Origin: JAGTQI01 sp038868115
Lineage (GTDB): Archaea; Thermoproteota; Bathyarchaeia; Bathyarchaeales; Bathycorpusculaceae
Direction: 5' to 3'
NCBI GenBank assembly: GCA_038868115.1
Contig: JAWBXA010000003.1
Coordinates: forward strand, 1-64,000
DNA length: 64,000 bases
Within the stretch, counting starts at the first letter, position 1. Every line of letters begins with the position of its first letter. This document shows, one piece after another, positions 52,137-61,838 of this stretch. Made by a program: the position numbers and the translations under genes. The notes beneath the pieces are model-generated. The model worked only from the letters and a program-made list of their open reading frames with translations, searched no databases and was not told where the DNA came from.

Positions 52137-53326
52137 TAGTATTCCGCCTTGAGGGCTTCAGCTATGCGCATTCTTGCAGCATTTACTGCTGGAAGTAATC
52201 CGCCGAGGCAGCAGACTATCACAACGATTGCAAAAATTTGAACCATGTAAGTGGGCGTGACTATGTCAAAAAGTCCCGGAAGGAAAAGGTGTAAAGGTAT
52301 GTTGGTGTATAGGCTTGCTAATATAACGGCCGCTAAGGAGCCAAGCATTATCCCGAAGATCCCGCCTAAAACGCCTATTAGGGCGGCTTCAAAAATGACT
52401 ACTCGAAAAACATAGCTAACTGGTGCGCCCAAAGCGTCTAAAGTTGCAAAGTCCCGTCGTCTTTCTGAAACACTCATTAGGTTCACGGTCATGACGAGTA
52501 TAAGGCTCGTGCTGAAAACAACCGATTGTATGCCTATGTTCCAGTTTTCAATCTGGGCAAAGATTGGTTGAACTATATCGTTTCTCTCCTCCTCTGTTAA
52601 GGCTTTAACAGAATCCTTATAATTCACATGATTTTCAATGGTTGCCGCGAGGTCTTGCGGCTCACAGCCCTTAATGGGTTTTATTAAAATTATGTTGGCT
52701 TTTCCCTGATAATCGTAGATTTTTTGAGCAAGTTTTAGAGACATAACCAAAAAGCGATCTAAAACAGCTGATTTTGTATCTAAAACTCCAACAACTGTTA
52801 GGTTTTGTCCGCCAATCCGCAGCATGTCCCCAACAGCAAAATTATGCTGTTTTGCTAAGGAACCGCCTATAACAACCTCATTGCAGGTATCGTTTGCTGG
52901 AAGGCGCCCACCACTTTTCAAGATTATGGGTCCAAGAACATTATGCCACTTGTCAACCGGTATACCAAGACTAAAGTTTTCAGGCACTGGAAGAAGGGTG
53001 TTTCCAAAATAAATTGAAGGCGTAACTAGTAAAGCTGGAACCGCATCTTCAACCTCTGGAAAGGTTTCCTTTAATTCTGCGGCTAAACCTTCAGGAAACA
53101 TGGCCCTGGTTATCGGTATTGCTTGAATCACTATTGCTCCTTTGGTTACAACCATGATTTGTCCATTAAAGAGCACGTTCATACTCTTAATTACTGTGAT
53201 ATAACGAGTTGTGGTGGCGCCAACCGCGATAACAAAGGCTGTTGCCAAGGCCACGCCTAAAATGCAAAGGCTCGTCCTAAGCTTTCTTCGAAACAAGTTG
53301 CGGAAACAAAACGTTAGTAGCCTCAT
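52136..53326 (-). CDS. MacB/FtsX-type ABC permease
   Basis: 396 residues. N-terminal membrane helix (about 15-40), a large extracytoplasmic MacB-PCD domain (about 45-250: VVGVLDTKSAVLDRFLVM, LGPIILKSGGRLPA, EVVIGGSLAKQHNF), then three helices in the FtsX domain (SVSERRRDFATLDALGAPVSYVFRVVIFEAALIG and a C-terminal pair). It works with the adjacent ATPase, probably exporting or mechanically acting on envelope lipids or proteins. It is divergent from the 1,157-aa surface protein gene. Confidence 0.92.
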   Translation of the reverse strand: MRLLTFCFRNLFRRKLRTSLCILGVALATAFVIAVGATTTRYITVIKSMNVLFNGQIMVVTKGAIVIQAIPITRAMFPEGLAAELKETFPEVEDAVPALLVTPSIYFGNTLLPVPENFSLGIPVDKWHNVLGPIILKSGGRLPANDTCNEVVIGGSLAKQHNFAVGDMLRIGGQNLTVVGVLDTKSAVLDRFLVMSLKLAQKIYDYQGKANIILIKPIKGCEPQDLAATIENHVNYKDSVKALTEEERNDIVQPIFAQIENWNIGIQSVVFSTSLILVMTVNLMSVSERRRDFATLDALGAPVSYVFRVVIFEAALIGVLGGIFGIMLGSLAAVILASLYTNIPLHLFLPGLFDIVTPTYMVQIFAIVVIVCCLGGLLPAVNAARMRIAEALKAEY

Positions 53327-53351
53327 TTCAAAACTACATAGGTTGTTAAAG

Positions 53352-53362
53352 TATTTATAAAA
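53352..53362 (+). promoter_or_regulatory. TATA-box promoter of the large surface gene
   Basis: TATTTATAAAA lies 41-51 bases before the ATG at 53403, predicting transcription near 53383; a GGAGA ribosome site follows at 53390-53394. Confidence 0.5.
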
Positions 53363-53402
53363 CGTTTACACAACATAATAACGTTTCAATGGAGATATTA
53401 AA

Positions 53403-56400
53403 ATGAAAAAGGCATGTGTTTCAATAGCCGCAATTTTTCTACTTTTGTCGGCAACAATCTCGTCGTTATGGATTACTAAAACAACAAAAGCGGTTAACGG
53501 CGCCAAATTGACTGGAAATGTTTATGATTATGGCTTAGACGCGGATGGAGACGGATTATTCGATTATCTTGTTGCAGAAGTGGAAGTAGATGTAGCTACC
53601 GCCGGAATCTACAATCTCGCAGTGCATGTACTTGAAGGTGATTATGGACGTTTATGGCTTTATACTTACAACAGAACTTATCTTGGCTCAGGATTACAAA
53701 ACGTAAACATAAGATTCTTCGGCGCAACTATACGACAAGCGCAAATCAACGTGACAAAACTTCTTTACGTATATCTTTACGACGAATATTATTGTCCGCT
53801 GGACTACTATCCAGAGCTAAATTTGTCAAAAACCTACAGTTACACGCAGTTTGATGAGCCGGGAGCAAAATTCACAGATGCAATCCATGACGAGGGTGTG
53901 GACACGGATGGCGATGGACTTTTTAATTACCTCAACATAAGCGTCGAGGTCGATGTTACAGAAGCTGGACTATACGAGGTCTATATTGGTGGATTATATA
54001 ACTCCTCCTACAATTATGTCAACGTATACGGTAGTATAAAGGCGTCTTTAACTACAGGGAAATGTTGGTTGAACTTTCTTCTCAGCGGGTTCAGCATTTA
54101 TGCTTCTCGCGTTATAAATGTGATGGTAATTGACTACGTAAGTCTCTCGTGGGTGGATACACAAACCAATATTTCATATCAAATTGACTCAAGATCTTGG
54201 GTTCAACTAAGTAAATCGTACAATTACACAGACTTTGATTATCTTGCACGGTTAACTGGAAAAGTGTCAGATGAAGGTGTAGATGCTGACGGCAATGGAT
54301 TATATAACTACCTGGAGGCTGGTGTTGAAATTGAAGTTGCAGAGGCAGGTTACTACGGAATAAGTATTTCCGGATTATCTGAAGACGGCGGAGGCTTTTA
54401 TACATACAAAGAGGTTGTTGACTACTTTAACATAGGTTATCACACCGTTTATTTTGAATATGATGGCGTTATGCTCGCTTACCATCAGTTCAGCCCACAA
54501 AGTCTCATTGAGATATATATAAGGGATGTGAACACTTGGATGCCGTTAGATTACGCCCCTTCCATGCCTCTCTCCAGAAAATATAATTACACGCTTTTCG
54601 ACGCCCCCTTACAAGACATGCAAATAAACTTCACAGTTCACCCAAACGGCACAATGGGCCTTGACGGTTTGTTCAATTTTACACACATGTATCCTCCAAA
54701 CACCGGTCCATTAATGAATGCATCATTAAGCCTTTCAACCGCCGGAAGCACGACAACGGGCTCCTTCTCCGGAGTCTTGCTTTTACCAACAAATGGCATG
54801 TTTCAGTGGCCCTTTAACTCTACAACTGCGCTTTTAAAATCAAAAATTCAGAACGGCCTATCAAACACAACACTAGCCCTTACAGTATTGATGCCGCAAG
54901 CGGCAATTTACACATATCCCTTCAACTCAAGCAATTTCGAGTTAACAGGACGCTACAGCAACGGCATGCTCAACTTCAACATATTCGGAGAAACAAAACT
55001 GCCGCCCTCATTAGGTTTGATGTTTCCATTTAACGCCACAGACATAACAGTGAAAGTGTACTTTGAAAACGGCGAATTCACAGGAGACGTAAAATTCTAC
55101 CTTATACCCTTTATTCCAGGCTTTTTAGACATCGTAATAAACTTCGATGGAAATAAGACGGAGTTACGCCTAACAGACCACTTAAACATAACTTACGGCA
55201 ACTATCCGCCACCAATAGGCACGATAGACTCAACAACTCTTGAAAACCTTCTCGTCCATTTAAACAGCGCCCTCCCAGGGCCCAACGGCTTAATTGCCAA
55301 CATAACCAACGGTCTAATCATATGCACACAATTAGACACAACCAAGACCGAATGGTCAGATGGCAACGGTGCAGAAATCAGGTACAACGCCACCTTGCAA
55401 GGAAACTTCACAATGCTTTTTGCAAAACTTTTAAACCAAATAATGTTTGGCGGCAGCTCTCAATCAGAGCAGTTTGCCTACGCAACGTTAGATTCTGTTT
55501 TCTCTTCTGTTGAAAAAGCCTCTTTAACAATGGACTACTACCACAAGTTGAGGCTGGCCACAGTAGAGATGAAAGTATTGTGCAACGTTGCTGAACTATG
55601 GGAAAACGCGTTAGAAAAAATGCCCCCAACAGTTCCACCGGATTATGCTGCGCAGATCACTGCGTACCTTAAAATCCTAAACGCCACAGCCTATGCCATC
55701 AAAGACTTCAGTTTAGACACCAGATACTCCAGCGACACATATAAACTGACATTAAACGCTTTAATACTGGTGAACTGCACTCAACTGGAAGGGGAAATAA
55801 ACCCGCTACTGCCAGAAATAGCGCCCAATGAACAATTACGCAAGATATTAGTGGATTATCTGAGCGTTAGATATTGCAATCTAACACTTTACGATGCAAC
55901 AATAAACTACACCCACGGAAGGGCTGACTTCACCGCCACATGGATACTTAAAGGTAACTTCAAAGCAGAGTTAAACCACATAAAAAGCTTTTACATAGAC
56001 TACTGGAACGCTACTAATCCATGGTATATGCCATGGCAACTGCGCATGTTAAATGAAACAATAATCGATGCCAACAACTTTTCAGCCGAAATCAAATTGG
56101 GTAGAGACTGGATGCTGCTAAGATTTAACGGCTTAATCCTTCGACCACCAATAGATGCTGTTGACAATGTAAGGTTCAAATTTTACAATTTCTTTAATGT
56201 TACAAGCTACGATCCATACGAGCCGCCGAGAAAGTTTCAAAAGCTGAAAATAAACATTATGGGCGCCTTCAACGGAACCCACACAATTCTGCTATATGCG
56301 GCGGATTCAGCTCCTCCGCCAGATTTTGTTTCAACGGATTTAAAGATTATGTCTTGGGAGAACGTTTCTATAGGCAGCTTGAAGAATTTGGAGTTCCGCA

Positions 56401-56876
56401 TGGCCTACCAACAAGTAGTGAACTATTTCGGAACTCACAACGTCATAATCTACACAAACTCCACAATGAGCGGCTTCAATTTCAACCCAAATCTTCCAGG
56501 CATAAGCTTCAATGTCACAGGCGCTGGGACAGGCTTCTGCCAAGTAGCAATCCCAAGAACACTACTCTATGCTGAACCATCAGCATGGATAGTGAAAATT
56601 GACGATCAAATGCTTAACTACCCAAGTAATTACACCGTAATGGAAAACGATGACTATGTCTTTATAGCCTTAAGTTATGCTCACTCGACTCACAGAATAG
56701 AGATCGCTGGAACATGGGTAGTTTCAGAATTTAACATGAACACTAGTCTAATAATACTCACAGCACTAGTGTTAATAATGGCCATTGCAATCCAACAGAG
56801 GAAAAACATTGCCAAAATGAAAACAAAATGCAAAAACATTACGAGCGCTCTTATACTAAAAATCACAAATAGGTGA
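53403..56876 (+). CDS. Large secreted surface protein with Asp-rich repeats and C-terminal anchor
   Basis: 1,157 residues: signal peptide (about 1-30), three repeats of about 115-120 residues each opening with a calcium-binding-like loop (DYGLDADGDGLFDYL at about 43, DEGVDTDGDGLFNYL at about 162, DEGVDADGNGLYNYL at about 289), then a long beta-rich region rich in N-x-T/S sites (about 410-1100), a VSEF segment and a hydrophobic helix (SLIILTALVLIMAIAI) with a basic tail. The D-x-D-x-D-G loops resemble EF-hand or thrombospondin-type calcium sites. Probably a calcium-stabilised, glycosylated S-layer or adhesion protein. Confidence 0.8.
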   Translation: MKKACVSIAAIFLLLSATISSLWITKTTKAVNGAKLTGNVYDYGLDADGDGLFDYLVAEVEVDVATAGIYNLAVHVLEGDYGRLWLYTYNRTYLGSGLQNVNIRFFGATIRQAQINVTKLLYVYLYDEYYCPLDYYPELNLSKTYSYTQFDEPGAKFTDAIHDEGVDTDGDGLFNYLNISVEVDVTEAGLYEVYIGGLYNSSYNYVNVYGSIKASLTTGKCWLNFLLSGFSIYASRVINVMVIDYVSLSWVDTQTNISYQIDSRSWVQLSKSYNYTDFDYLARLTGKVSDEGVDADGNGLYNYLEAGVEIEVAEAGYYGISISGLSEDGGGFYTYKEVVDYFNIGYHTVYFEYDGVMLAYHQFSPQSLIEIYIRDVNTWMPLDYAPSMPLSRKYNYTLFDAPLQDMQINFTVHPNGTMGLDGLFNFTHMYPPNTGPLMNASLSLSTAGSTTTGSFSGVLLLPTNGMFQWPFNSTTALLKSKIQNGLSNTTLALTVLMPQAAIYTYPFNSSNFELTGRYSNGMLNFNIFGETKLPPSLGLMFPFNATDITVKVYFENGEFTGDVKFYLIPFIPGFLDIVINFDGNKTELRLTDHLNITYGNYPPPIGTIDSTTLENLLVHLNSALPGPNGLIANITNGLIICTQLDTTKTEWSDGNGAEIRYNATLQGNFTMLFAKLLNQIMFGGSSQSEQFAYATLDSVFSSVEKASLTMDYYHKLRLATVEMKVLCNVAELWENALEKMPPTVPPDYAAQITAYLKILNATAYAIKDFSLDTRYSSDTYKLTLNALILVNCTQLEGEINPLLPEIAPNEQLRKILVDYLSVRYCNLTLYDATINYTHGRADFTATWILKGNFKAELNHIKSFYIDYWNATNPWYMPWQLRMLNETIIDANNFSAEIKLGRDWMLLRFNGLILRPPIDAVDNVRFKFYNFFNVTSYDPYEPPRKFQKLKINIMGAFNGTHTILLYAADSAPPPDFVSTDLKIMSWENVSIGSLKNLEFRMAYQQVVNYFGTHNVIIYTNSTMSGFNFNPNLPGISFNVTGAGTGFCQVAIPRTLLYAEPSAWIVKIDDQMLNYPSNYTVMENDDYVFIALSYAHSTHRIEIAGTWVVSEFNMNTSLIILTALVLIMAIAIQQRKNIAKMKTKCKNITSALILKITNR

Positions 56877-56973
56877 ACCTTCTAAATTCCCTAATTCTCC
56901 CTCTTTTTTGCAAGCAATAGCGCAAGGTTATGTATGAAAGGCAAACTTTTTGTTTACATCGTGGAGATTACAC

Positions 56974-57450
56974 TTGGGAACGCGGTTGTCGGGACAAGCT
57001 GTTCCAGCAATCCGTGAGCCTTCACCACATGAAAAGATAGTTCAGAGATGTGAAGAGACGAAGGCAAAATTTGGTCCCTTTACGCCGAAAATAACGAAAA
57101 ACGTCGATTTAAACGAAATCCTCCCTGAAGGCATTCATCTAAAAGAAAACTTTAAAACAATCGACGCTTTCGCATTTTTGGAAATTGGTGGGCTTCCGAT
57201 GTATACATCAGCATTAGAGGTTCAACATAAGGGCGTTAGAGAGGACACCGTCGTGCGACTCTCTCTCATTCTTCCATTTGTCAATCGTGTAGATATTGTA
57301 GCCGACATCGAAGAACTCACCAAAATGAAAAAGCTTCTTGAAAGATTAGTCAACCCAAACATCGTTAAAGCTCGCGTATCCTTACACATTTACGGAATAC
57401 TTAAAACTAAAATAGGTGAGCATAAACCTTGTTCAATGCCTAACAGTTGA
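56974..57450 (+). CDS. Hypothetical soluble protein
   Basis: About 158 residues: LSGQAVPAIREPSPHEKIV, FGPFTPKITKNVDLNEILPEG, then FKTIDAFAFLEIGGLPMYTSALEVQH, VVRLSLILPFVNRVDIVADIEELTKMKKLL and VSLHIYGILK. A repeated alpha/beta pattern is likely, with no recognised motif. A TTG at 56974 is preceded by GTGGAG at good spacing, so it is preferred over the TTG at 56950. Next to the surface protein and a small membrane protein on the same strand. Confidence 0.55.
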   Translation: MGTRLSGQAVPAIREPSPHEKIVQRCEETKAKFGPFTPKITKNVDLNEILPEGIHLKENFKTIDAFAFLEIGGLPMYTSALEVQHKGVREDTVVRLSLILPFVNRVDIVADIEELTKMKKLLERLVNPNIVKARVSLHIYGILKTKIGEHKPCSMPNS

Positions 57451-57477
57451 AAAGAGGGAAATGAGGGTGTGAAATAA

Positions 57478-57699
57478 TTGTCTGCGTTTCCTTTCCAGCT
57501 TCCTTCCATCTATGAATTACTGTTGCTTTTGTTGCTGCTTGTTATAGGAATTGCCATTATTACCTTAATTGTCAAAATTTTGCTATTTATCCTACCGGCA
57601 GCCATAATTGCAGTTGCGGTTTGGTTTCTCACAAGCAGCCTTTTTTTGGCTGGCGTGGCTTTCATAGCGGTAGCTTTTATATCGCTACTAAAACGCTAA
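57478..57699 (+). CDS. Small multi-helix membrane protein
   Basis: 73 residues, almost entirely hydrophobic: two or three helices (YELLLLLLLLVIGIAIITLIVKILLF, PAAIIAVAVWFLTSSLFLAGVAFIAVAFI) with a short basic end. TTG start with GAGGGTG upstream. No family recognised. It follows the hypothetical soluble gene by 27 bases, so they may be one operon. Confidence 0.55.
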   Translation: MSAFPFQLPSIYELLLLLLLLVIGIAIITLIVKILLFILPAAIIAVAVWFLTSSLFLAGVAFIAVAFISLLKR

Positions 57700-58342
57700 T
57701 AAAAGCTGCTTTACGCCTCCCATATTACCACGTTTTCTTTGAATGTTATTCCTTTTGTTTCGTTGCAGTAAGCCTCGACTGGGCATAATGGCAGTTATAC
57801 TGGCGGCCATAGCTTCCCAAATGGTACATTCCGCCCTACTGGAATGGGGTATAGCAAAAACGTAATAACAATCACATATACAGCGGCAGTTTTACTAACT
57901 TGGCATTGGATAGGCAAAAGAAAACAAGCCATGTTAGGTGCAATTAAATTTCAACGCTAGCAAAATACATGTTGGGTTCATCCACAAAGACAAAGAATAA
58001 ACATTGAAGATAAGGAAGATGGCTCCGAGTTTACCGTCGCCAATCTAGAAGGTTTTGAAAAGATAAGAAAAGATGGCTGGAATTTCTAGACGAGAAAAAT
58101 AACACATCATTCCATAAAAGTAATGAAACATTACTTTCTTTGAATGCTCACGTTATAAAAACATTGGCAAACCATTGTTTTTCGCTACAGACCATGATTT
58201 GAAAATACACGTTGCAAAACTTAATATATCCTTTATTCTTACACAGATCCACTTAATTATCTAATTACATGTGATCGGCCAGCTAAAACAAAAATCCCGG
58301 AAGTGTCAATCGAATTGGCTTAAAGTATTATTTGTCAGGTTT
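57700..58342. other. Long intergenic stretch without a supported gene
   Basis: About 640 bases, AT-rich toward the end. An open stretch on the plus strand (about 57772-57960) encodes a hydrophobic segment (VITITYTAAVLLTWHWIGKR) but has no credible start or ribosome site and may be a remnant. No repeats, tRNA or CRISPR were seen. Confidence 0.45.
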
Positions 58343-58930
58343 TTACCCTCTTATCAAATATCCGCTGAATCCTATTGCCCATAAGAGAATTGGGTAAACT
58401 ATCATGCGCTCCACTCCACCCACACCTAAGCCAAGATCAATCTTAAGTCCAAATAGTATCAGCGCCGATAAAGAGATAATGCCCAAAATAACTGCGAAGT
58501 AGGATAATGGAGCTTTTTGAAACTTGTAGGAGGTTATTGCTGACAGAGCTCCAAAAAGAAACGCTGTTAACGAGGCTGCAAGGTGTATTGGGCCAAAGTC
58601 TTCTGGGAATATTCCGACACTCATGGCGCCAACTCCGCATAAGACTAGAAGACATAAAAAGACTTTATTCGCGATTATTTGCTTCAGAAAGCAGGCGCCT
58701 GCTGCCACGGTCAAGCCAAGAACAAAAACGGAGGCATTGAAAATGGGAGCTGACGGCGCATTTAGCTTTCCAAGGTCGCTTATGTAGTTGTTGGAAACGT
58801 TGTAGCCAGGATAAAGGCATTCAGCGATTAGCATGCACAAGATGAATTGAGTTACTCCGACAAATATAATAGTACCAGCTAGTTTATTATCTACTTGCTT
58901 CATGAAACTAATGAAGTCTTTTTGGTTCAT
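58343..58930 (-). CDS. DUF998-family membrane protein
   Basis: 195 residues with six hydrophobic helices. The NNYISDLGKLNAPSAPIFNASVFVLGL stretch after the first helix is diagnostic of DUF998 (NYxSDLG then PxxxxF). Unknown function; found widely as predicted integral membrane proteins. The ATG is 24 bases after the stop of the deacetylase-family gene region, on the same strand and downstream of it. Confidence 0.85.
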   Translation of the reverse strand: MNQKDFISFMKQVDNKLAGTIIFVGVTQFILCMLIAECLYPGYNVSNNYISDLGKLNAPSAPIFNASVFVLGLTVAAGACFLKQIIANKVFLCLLVLCGVGAMSVGIFPEDFGPIHLAASLTAFLFGALSAITSYKFQKAPLSYFAVILGIISLSALILFGLKIDLGLGVGGVERMIVYPILLWAIGFSGYLIRG

Positions 58931-58953
58931 AAACCTTTAGTATTAAAGGCTTG

Positions 58954-59793
58954 TTATTCTAAGTTTTTGAGGAGGGCGTCTATGGCTTTTCCAACGTTTT
59001 CGCCCTTGTACCCACCTTCAAGGACAAAGAAGATGGGCTTTTGTAAGGTCGCAAGCATTTTGCCAATCTCATAATAGGTCCTTTCAGTCAATCCTAGAGA
59101 AGCCAAATCGCTAGCATAAGCGTCAAAACCGGCTGAAACAGCTATCACCTCAACTTTTTGCATGTCAACTGTTTTTAAAGCCTTTTGAAGGGTTTTTAAG
59201 TAGACTTCCTCGCCGCAGTCTGCAGGTAGTGGATAGTTTAAGCAGTTAGCCTCAGAATAATAGCCTGTACCTGGATAATGGGGATGCCTGTGCAGCGAAA
59301 CATAAACTACTTTTGGGTCTCCTTGGAAAATTTCTTGTGTTCCGTTTCCGTGGTGCCCATCAATGTCTAAGATAAGTGTTGGCTTGTCTAAGTGTTTAAC
59401 GGCTACTGCAATGTTGTTTATATAGCAAAAGCCCTTCGTATAAGCGCCTAGCGCGATGCCGCACTTGCCGGCATGATGTCCTGGAGGCCTCATGAGCGAG
59501 AAACCTTGGATTTTCGCTGCTAGGATTGCGGCCCCAGCTGAAAGTCTCGCGTACTCGTAAATATTCTCGTAGGCTGGGGTGTCTGGGTCCTCTATAGCTC
59601 CTCTTTTAAGCAGTTCAATATAGTCTGGGTCGTGGACTTTTAGTAGGTCTTTTTCTTCAGCTGGCTCTGGTGTTATAAACTCGTAGCCCCGCTCTTTTAG
59701 GATTTCATAGGCTTTTCTTACTCTTTGGGGGTTTTCAATGTGCCATGACCCGTATTCCAAACATTTCTCCGAAAAAATTATTTTTGTCCTCAT
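58954..59793 (-). CDS. Histone deacetylase-family protein
   Basis: 279 residues with the zinc-dependent deacetylase signature: LMRPPGHHAG (catalytic His pair), FCYINNIAVAV, LDIDGHHGNGTQEIF (metal ligands), SLHRHPHYPGTGY and ISAGFDAYASDLASLGL, ending FVLEGGY. Class II-like. In archaea these deacetylate small molecules (acetylpolyamine, acetoin type) or lysines on proteins; the substrate cannot be told from sequence. Divergent from argS. Confidence 0.93.
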   Translation of the reverse strand: MRTKIIFSEKCLEYGSWHIENPQRVRKAYEILKERGYEFITPEPAEEKDLLKVHDPDYIELLKRGAIEDPDTPAYENIYEYARLSAGAAILAAKIQGFSLMRPPGHHAGKCGIALGAYTKGFCYINNIAVAVKHLDKPTLILDIDGHHGNGTQEIFQGDPKVVYVSLHRHPHYPGTGYYSEANCLNYPLPADCGEEVYLKTLQKALKTVDMQKVEVIAVSAGFDAYASDLASLGLTERTYYEIGKMLATLQKPIFFVLEGGYKGENVGKAIDALLKNLE

Positions 59794-59887
59794 CTGTGCG
59801 CCGTCCGGTTCATGCTTTCAGCTTAAATTGGCTAGTTTCATATATTAGTGTTCACATCTACTGTTGACGCGTGATAGGTGAAATTTC

Positions 59888-61834
59888 ATGGTTTCAGAGA
59901 ACCCTATTGTAGAGTTAAGAAAGGAATGCGAGTTCACATTAAGCGACGCCATTAAAAAGCTTTCACTTGAAATGCCACCTAAACTTGTTTTTGAAAAACC
60001 GCCGATTTGGGAGTTTGGTCAGCTGGCCTCCTCTATCTGTTTTGAGTTTGCCAAGCAGACTGGCGAAAAGCCGCTGGTTCTTGCTGAACGCCTCATAAAT
60101 GCTATTGACAAGTCAAAGTTTTCATTGATAAGCGATGTCACCGCAGCTGGCGGAGGTTACATAAACTTTCATGCAAATTTTGCAAAATTTTCAGAACTAA
60201 CTATAGAGTCTGTTAAACGTTTAGATGAGGCTTACGGGTTTGTAAAGGTTGAAAGGCCTTTGAAGATCATTGTTGAACATACGAGTGTTAATCCGCTTCA
60301 TCCAATACATATTGGACAAGCAAGAAATCCGGTGCTCGGCGACGCCATTGCCCGTTTGCTTTCGGCCAGGGGGCATATAGTTTCACGTCATTACTATGTG
60401 GATGATGTTGGGAGGCAGACTGCTGTAATCGCTTATGGATATGAAAAACTTGGAAGACCAAAACCACAAGAGAAGCCTGACCATTTTATTGGCAAGATTT
60501 ACACTATAACATGCTGCCTTGTGGAGATTAACCGTCTAAAAAGAGAGCTTGAGAGGGCCAAGGCTGTTTCAGCTGAGGACGATATCGTGAAGATTAATAG
60601 GGAATTGGATGATTGGATGTCTGTTGCCTTCGAGTTAAAGAGCAAGTATCCTGAGCTTTTTGAAAAGCTGCTACAGAAAATAGGTGAGGATGTAGACCCT
60701 GAAAAAATTATTGGCGAGTTAAATAGAGCCTATGAGGCTGGAGACATGAGGGCCAGGCGGCTTATTCGGGAGGTTAGTCAACTCTGCTTGGAAGGTTTTA
60801 AGGAAACGCTTAGACGTGCTGGAGTCTTTTATGATTCTTGGGATTGGGAGAGCGACCTCGTTTGGAGCGGGTTGGTGGCGGAGGTTCTCCAAAGGTTAAA
60901 GCAGACGCCTTACGTTTCCGTTTTTGGTGGTGTTTTGGAGTTTGAGGCTGGAAAGGTTGTTGAAGATCTTAATCTAAGGGATAAACTGGGTTTAAGAAAA
61001 GATTACGTAGTTCCGTCCTTGACGCTCGTCAGAGCTGATGGCACAACACTTTACACGACTAGGGATATAGCCTACACCTTATGGAAGTTTGAAAGAGCAG
61101 AAAAGTGCATTAACGTTATTGGGATGGAGCAGTCTCTGGCGCAGATGCAACTTAAAATAGCTTTATACGCTTTGGGCTATGCCAAACAAGCCGAGAACTT
61201 GACACACTTCGCCTATAACCTCGTGAATCTGCCTGGTTACAAAATGTCCAGCCGTAGGGGGCGCTACATAACATTAGACGAGGTTATGGACGAAGCGGTT
61301 AATAGAGCTTATGAGGAAGTTGCAAAGCGTTCGCCTCAGTTGCCGGAAAACGAGAAGCGTAAAGTTGCAGAGTTTGTAGGGATAGGTGCCGTTCGCTACG
61401 CACTGGTGGAGGTTGATTCTTCAAAGCCTGTTGAGTTTAACTGGGAACGCATAATAAACTTTGAAAGGAACAGCGCCCCATACATTCAGTATACACATGC
61501 TAGGGCTTGCAGCATACTGCGGAAAGCCTCGAGAAAGCCGGAAAACCCGGATTATGGTTTATTAAGGGAGAAGCTTGAAAATGAGTTAGTCTTTGCTTTG
61601 GCTGAGTTTCCAGAAGTTTTCATCGAAGCGGCAGATCTGCTTAAGCCTAATATGATAGCTGATTACGCCAACGCTTTAGCCGATAAGTTTAACACTTTTT
61701 ATAATGCTTTTCCGGTTATAAGGGCTGAGCCACCGGGACTCAGCGACGCGAGGCTTGCTTTGGTTGATGCTGTCAGAATTGCTTTGAGGAATGCCCTCAA
61801 CCTTATTGGTATACATGCGCCGGAGAGGATGTAG
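59888..61834 (+). CDS. argS: Arginyl-tRNA synthetase
   Basis: 648 residues. An N-terminal additional domain (about 1-115) precedes the class I catalytic core with HPIHIGQARNPVLGDAIARLL (HIGH-type motif) and NLPGYKMSSRRGRYI (KMSKS-type). The C-terminal anticodon-binding DALR domain runs from about 510 (NSAPYIQYTHARACSIL, NALADKFNTFYNAFPV). It charges tRNA-Arg. AGGTGA lies just before the ATG. Standard length for archaea. Convergent with deoC, stops 5 bases apart. Confidence 0.95.
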   Translation: MVSENPIVELRKECEFTLSDAIKKLSLEMPPKLVFEKPPIWEFGQLASSICFEFAKQTGEKPLVLAERLINAIDKSKFSLISDVTAAGGGYINFHANFAKFSELTIESVKRLDEAYGFVKVERPLKIIVEHTSVNPLHPIHIGQARNPVLGDAIARLLSARGHIVSRHYYVDDVGRQTAVIAYGYEKLGRPKPQEKPDHFIGKIYTITCCLVEINRLKRELERAKAVSAEDDIVKINRELDDWMSVAFELKSKYPELFEKLLQKIGEDVDPEKIIGELNRAYEAGDMRARRLIREVSQLCLEGFKETLRRAGVFYDSWDWESDLVWSGLVAEVLQRLKQTPYVSVFGGVLEFEAGKVVEDLNLRDKLGLRKDYVVPSLTLVRADGTTLYTTRDIAYTLWKFERAEKCINVIGMEQSLAQMQLKIALYALGYAKQAENLTHFAYNLVNLPGYKMSSRRGRYITLDEVMDEAVNRAYEEVAKRSPQLPENEKRKVAEFVGIGAVRYALVEVDSSKPVEFNWERIINFERNSAPYIQYTHARACSILRKASRKPENPDYGLLREKLENELVFALAEFPEVFIEAADLLKPNMIADYANALADKFNTFYNAFPVIRAEPPGLSDARLALVDAVRIALRNALNLIGIHAPERM

Positions 61835-61838
61835 CCTT

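Noticed and set aside
57772..57960. Hydrophobic open stretch on the plus strand
   Set aside because: No acceptable start codon or ribosome site; at most a remnant.
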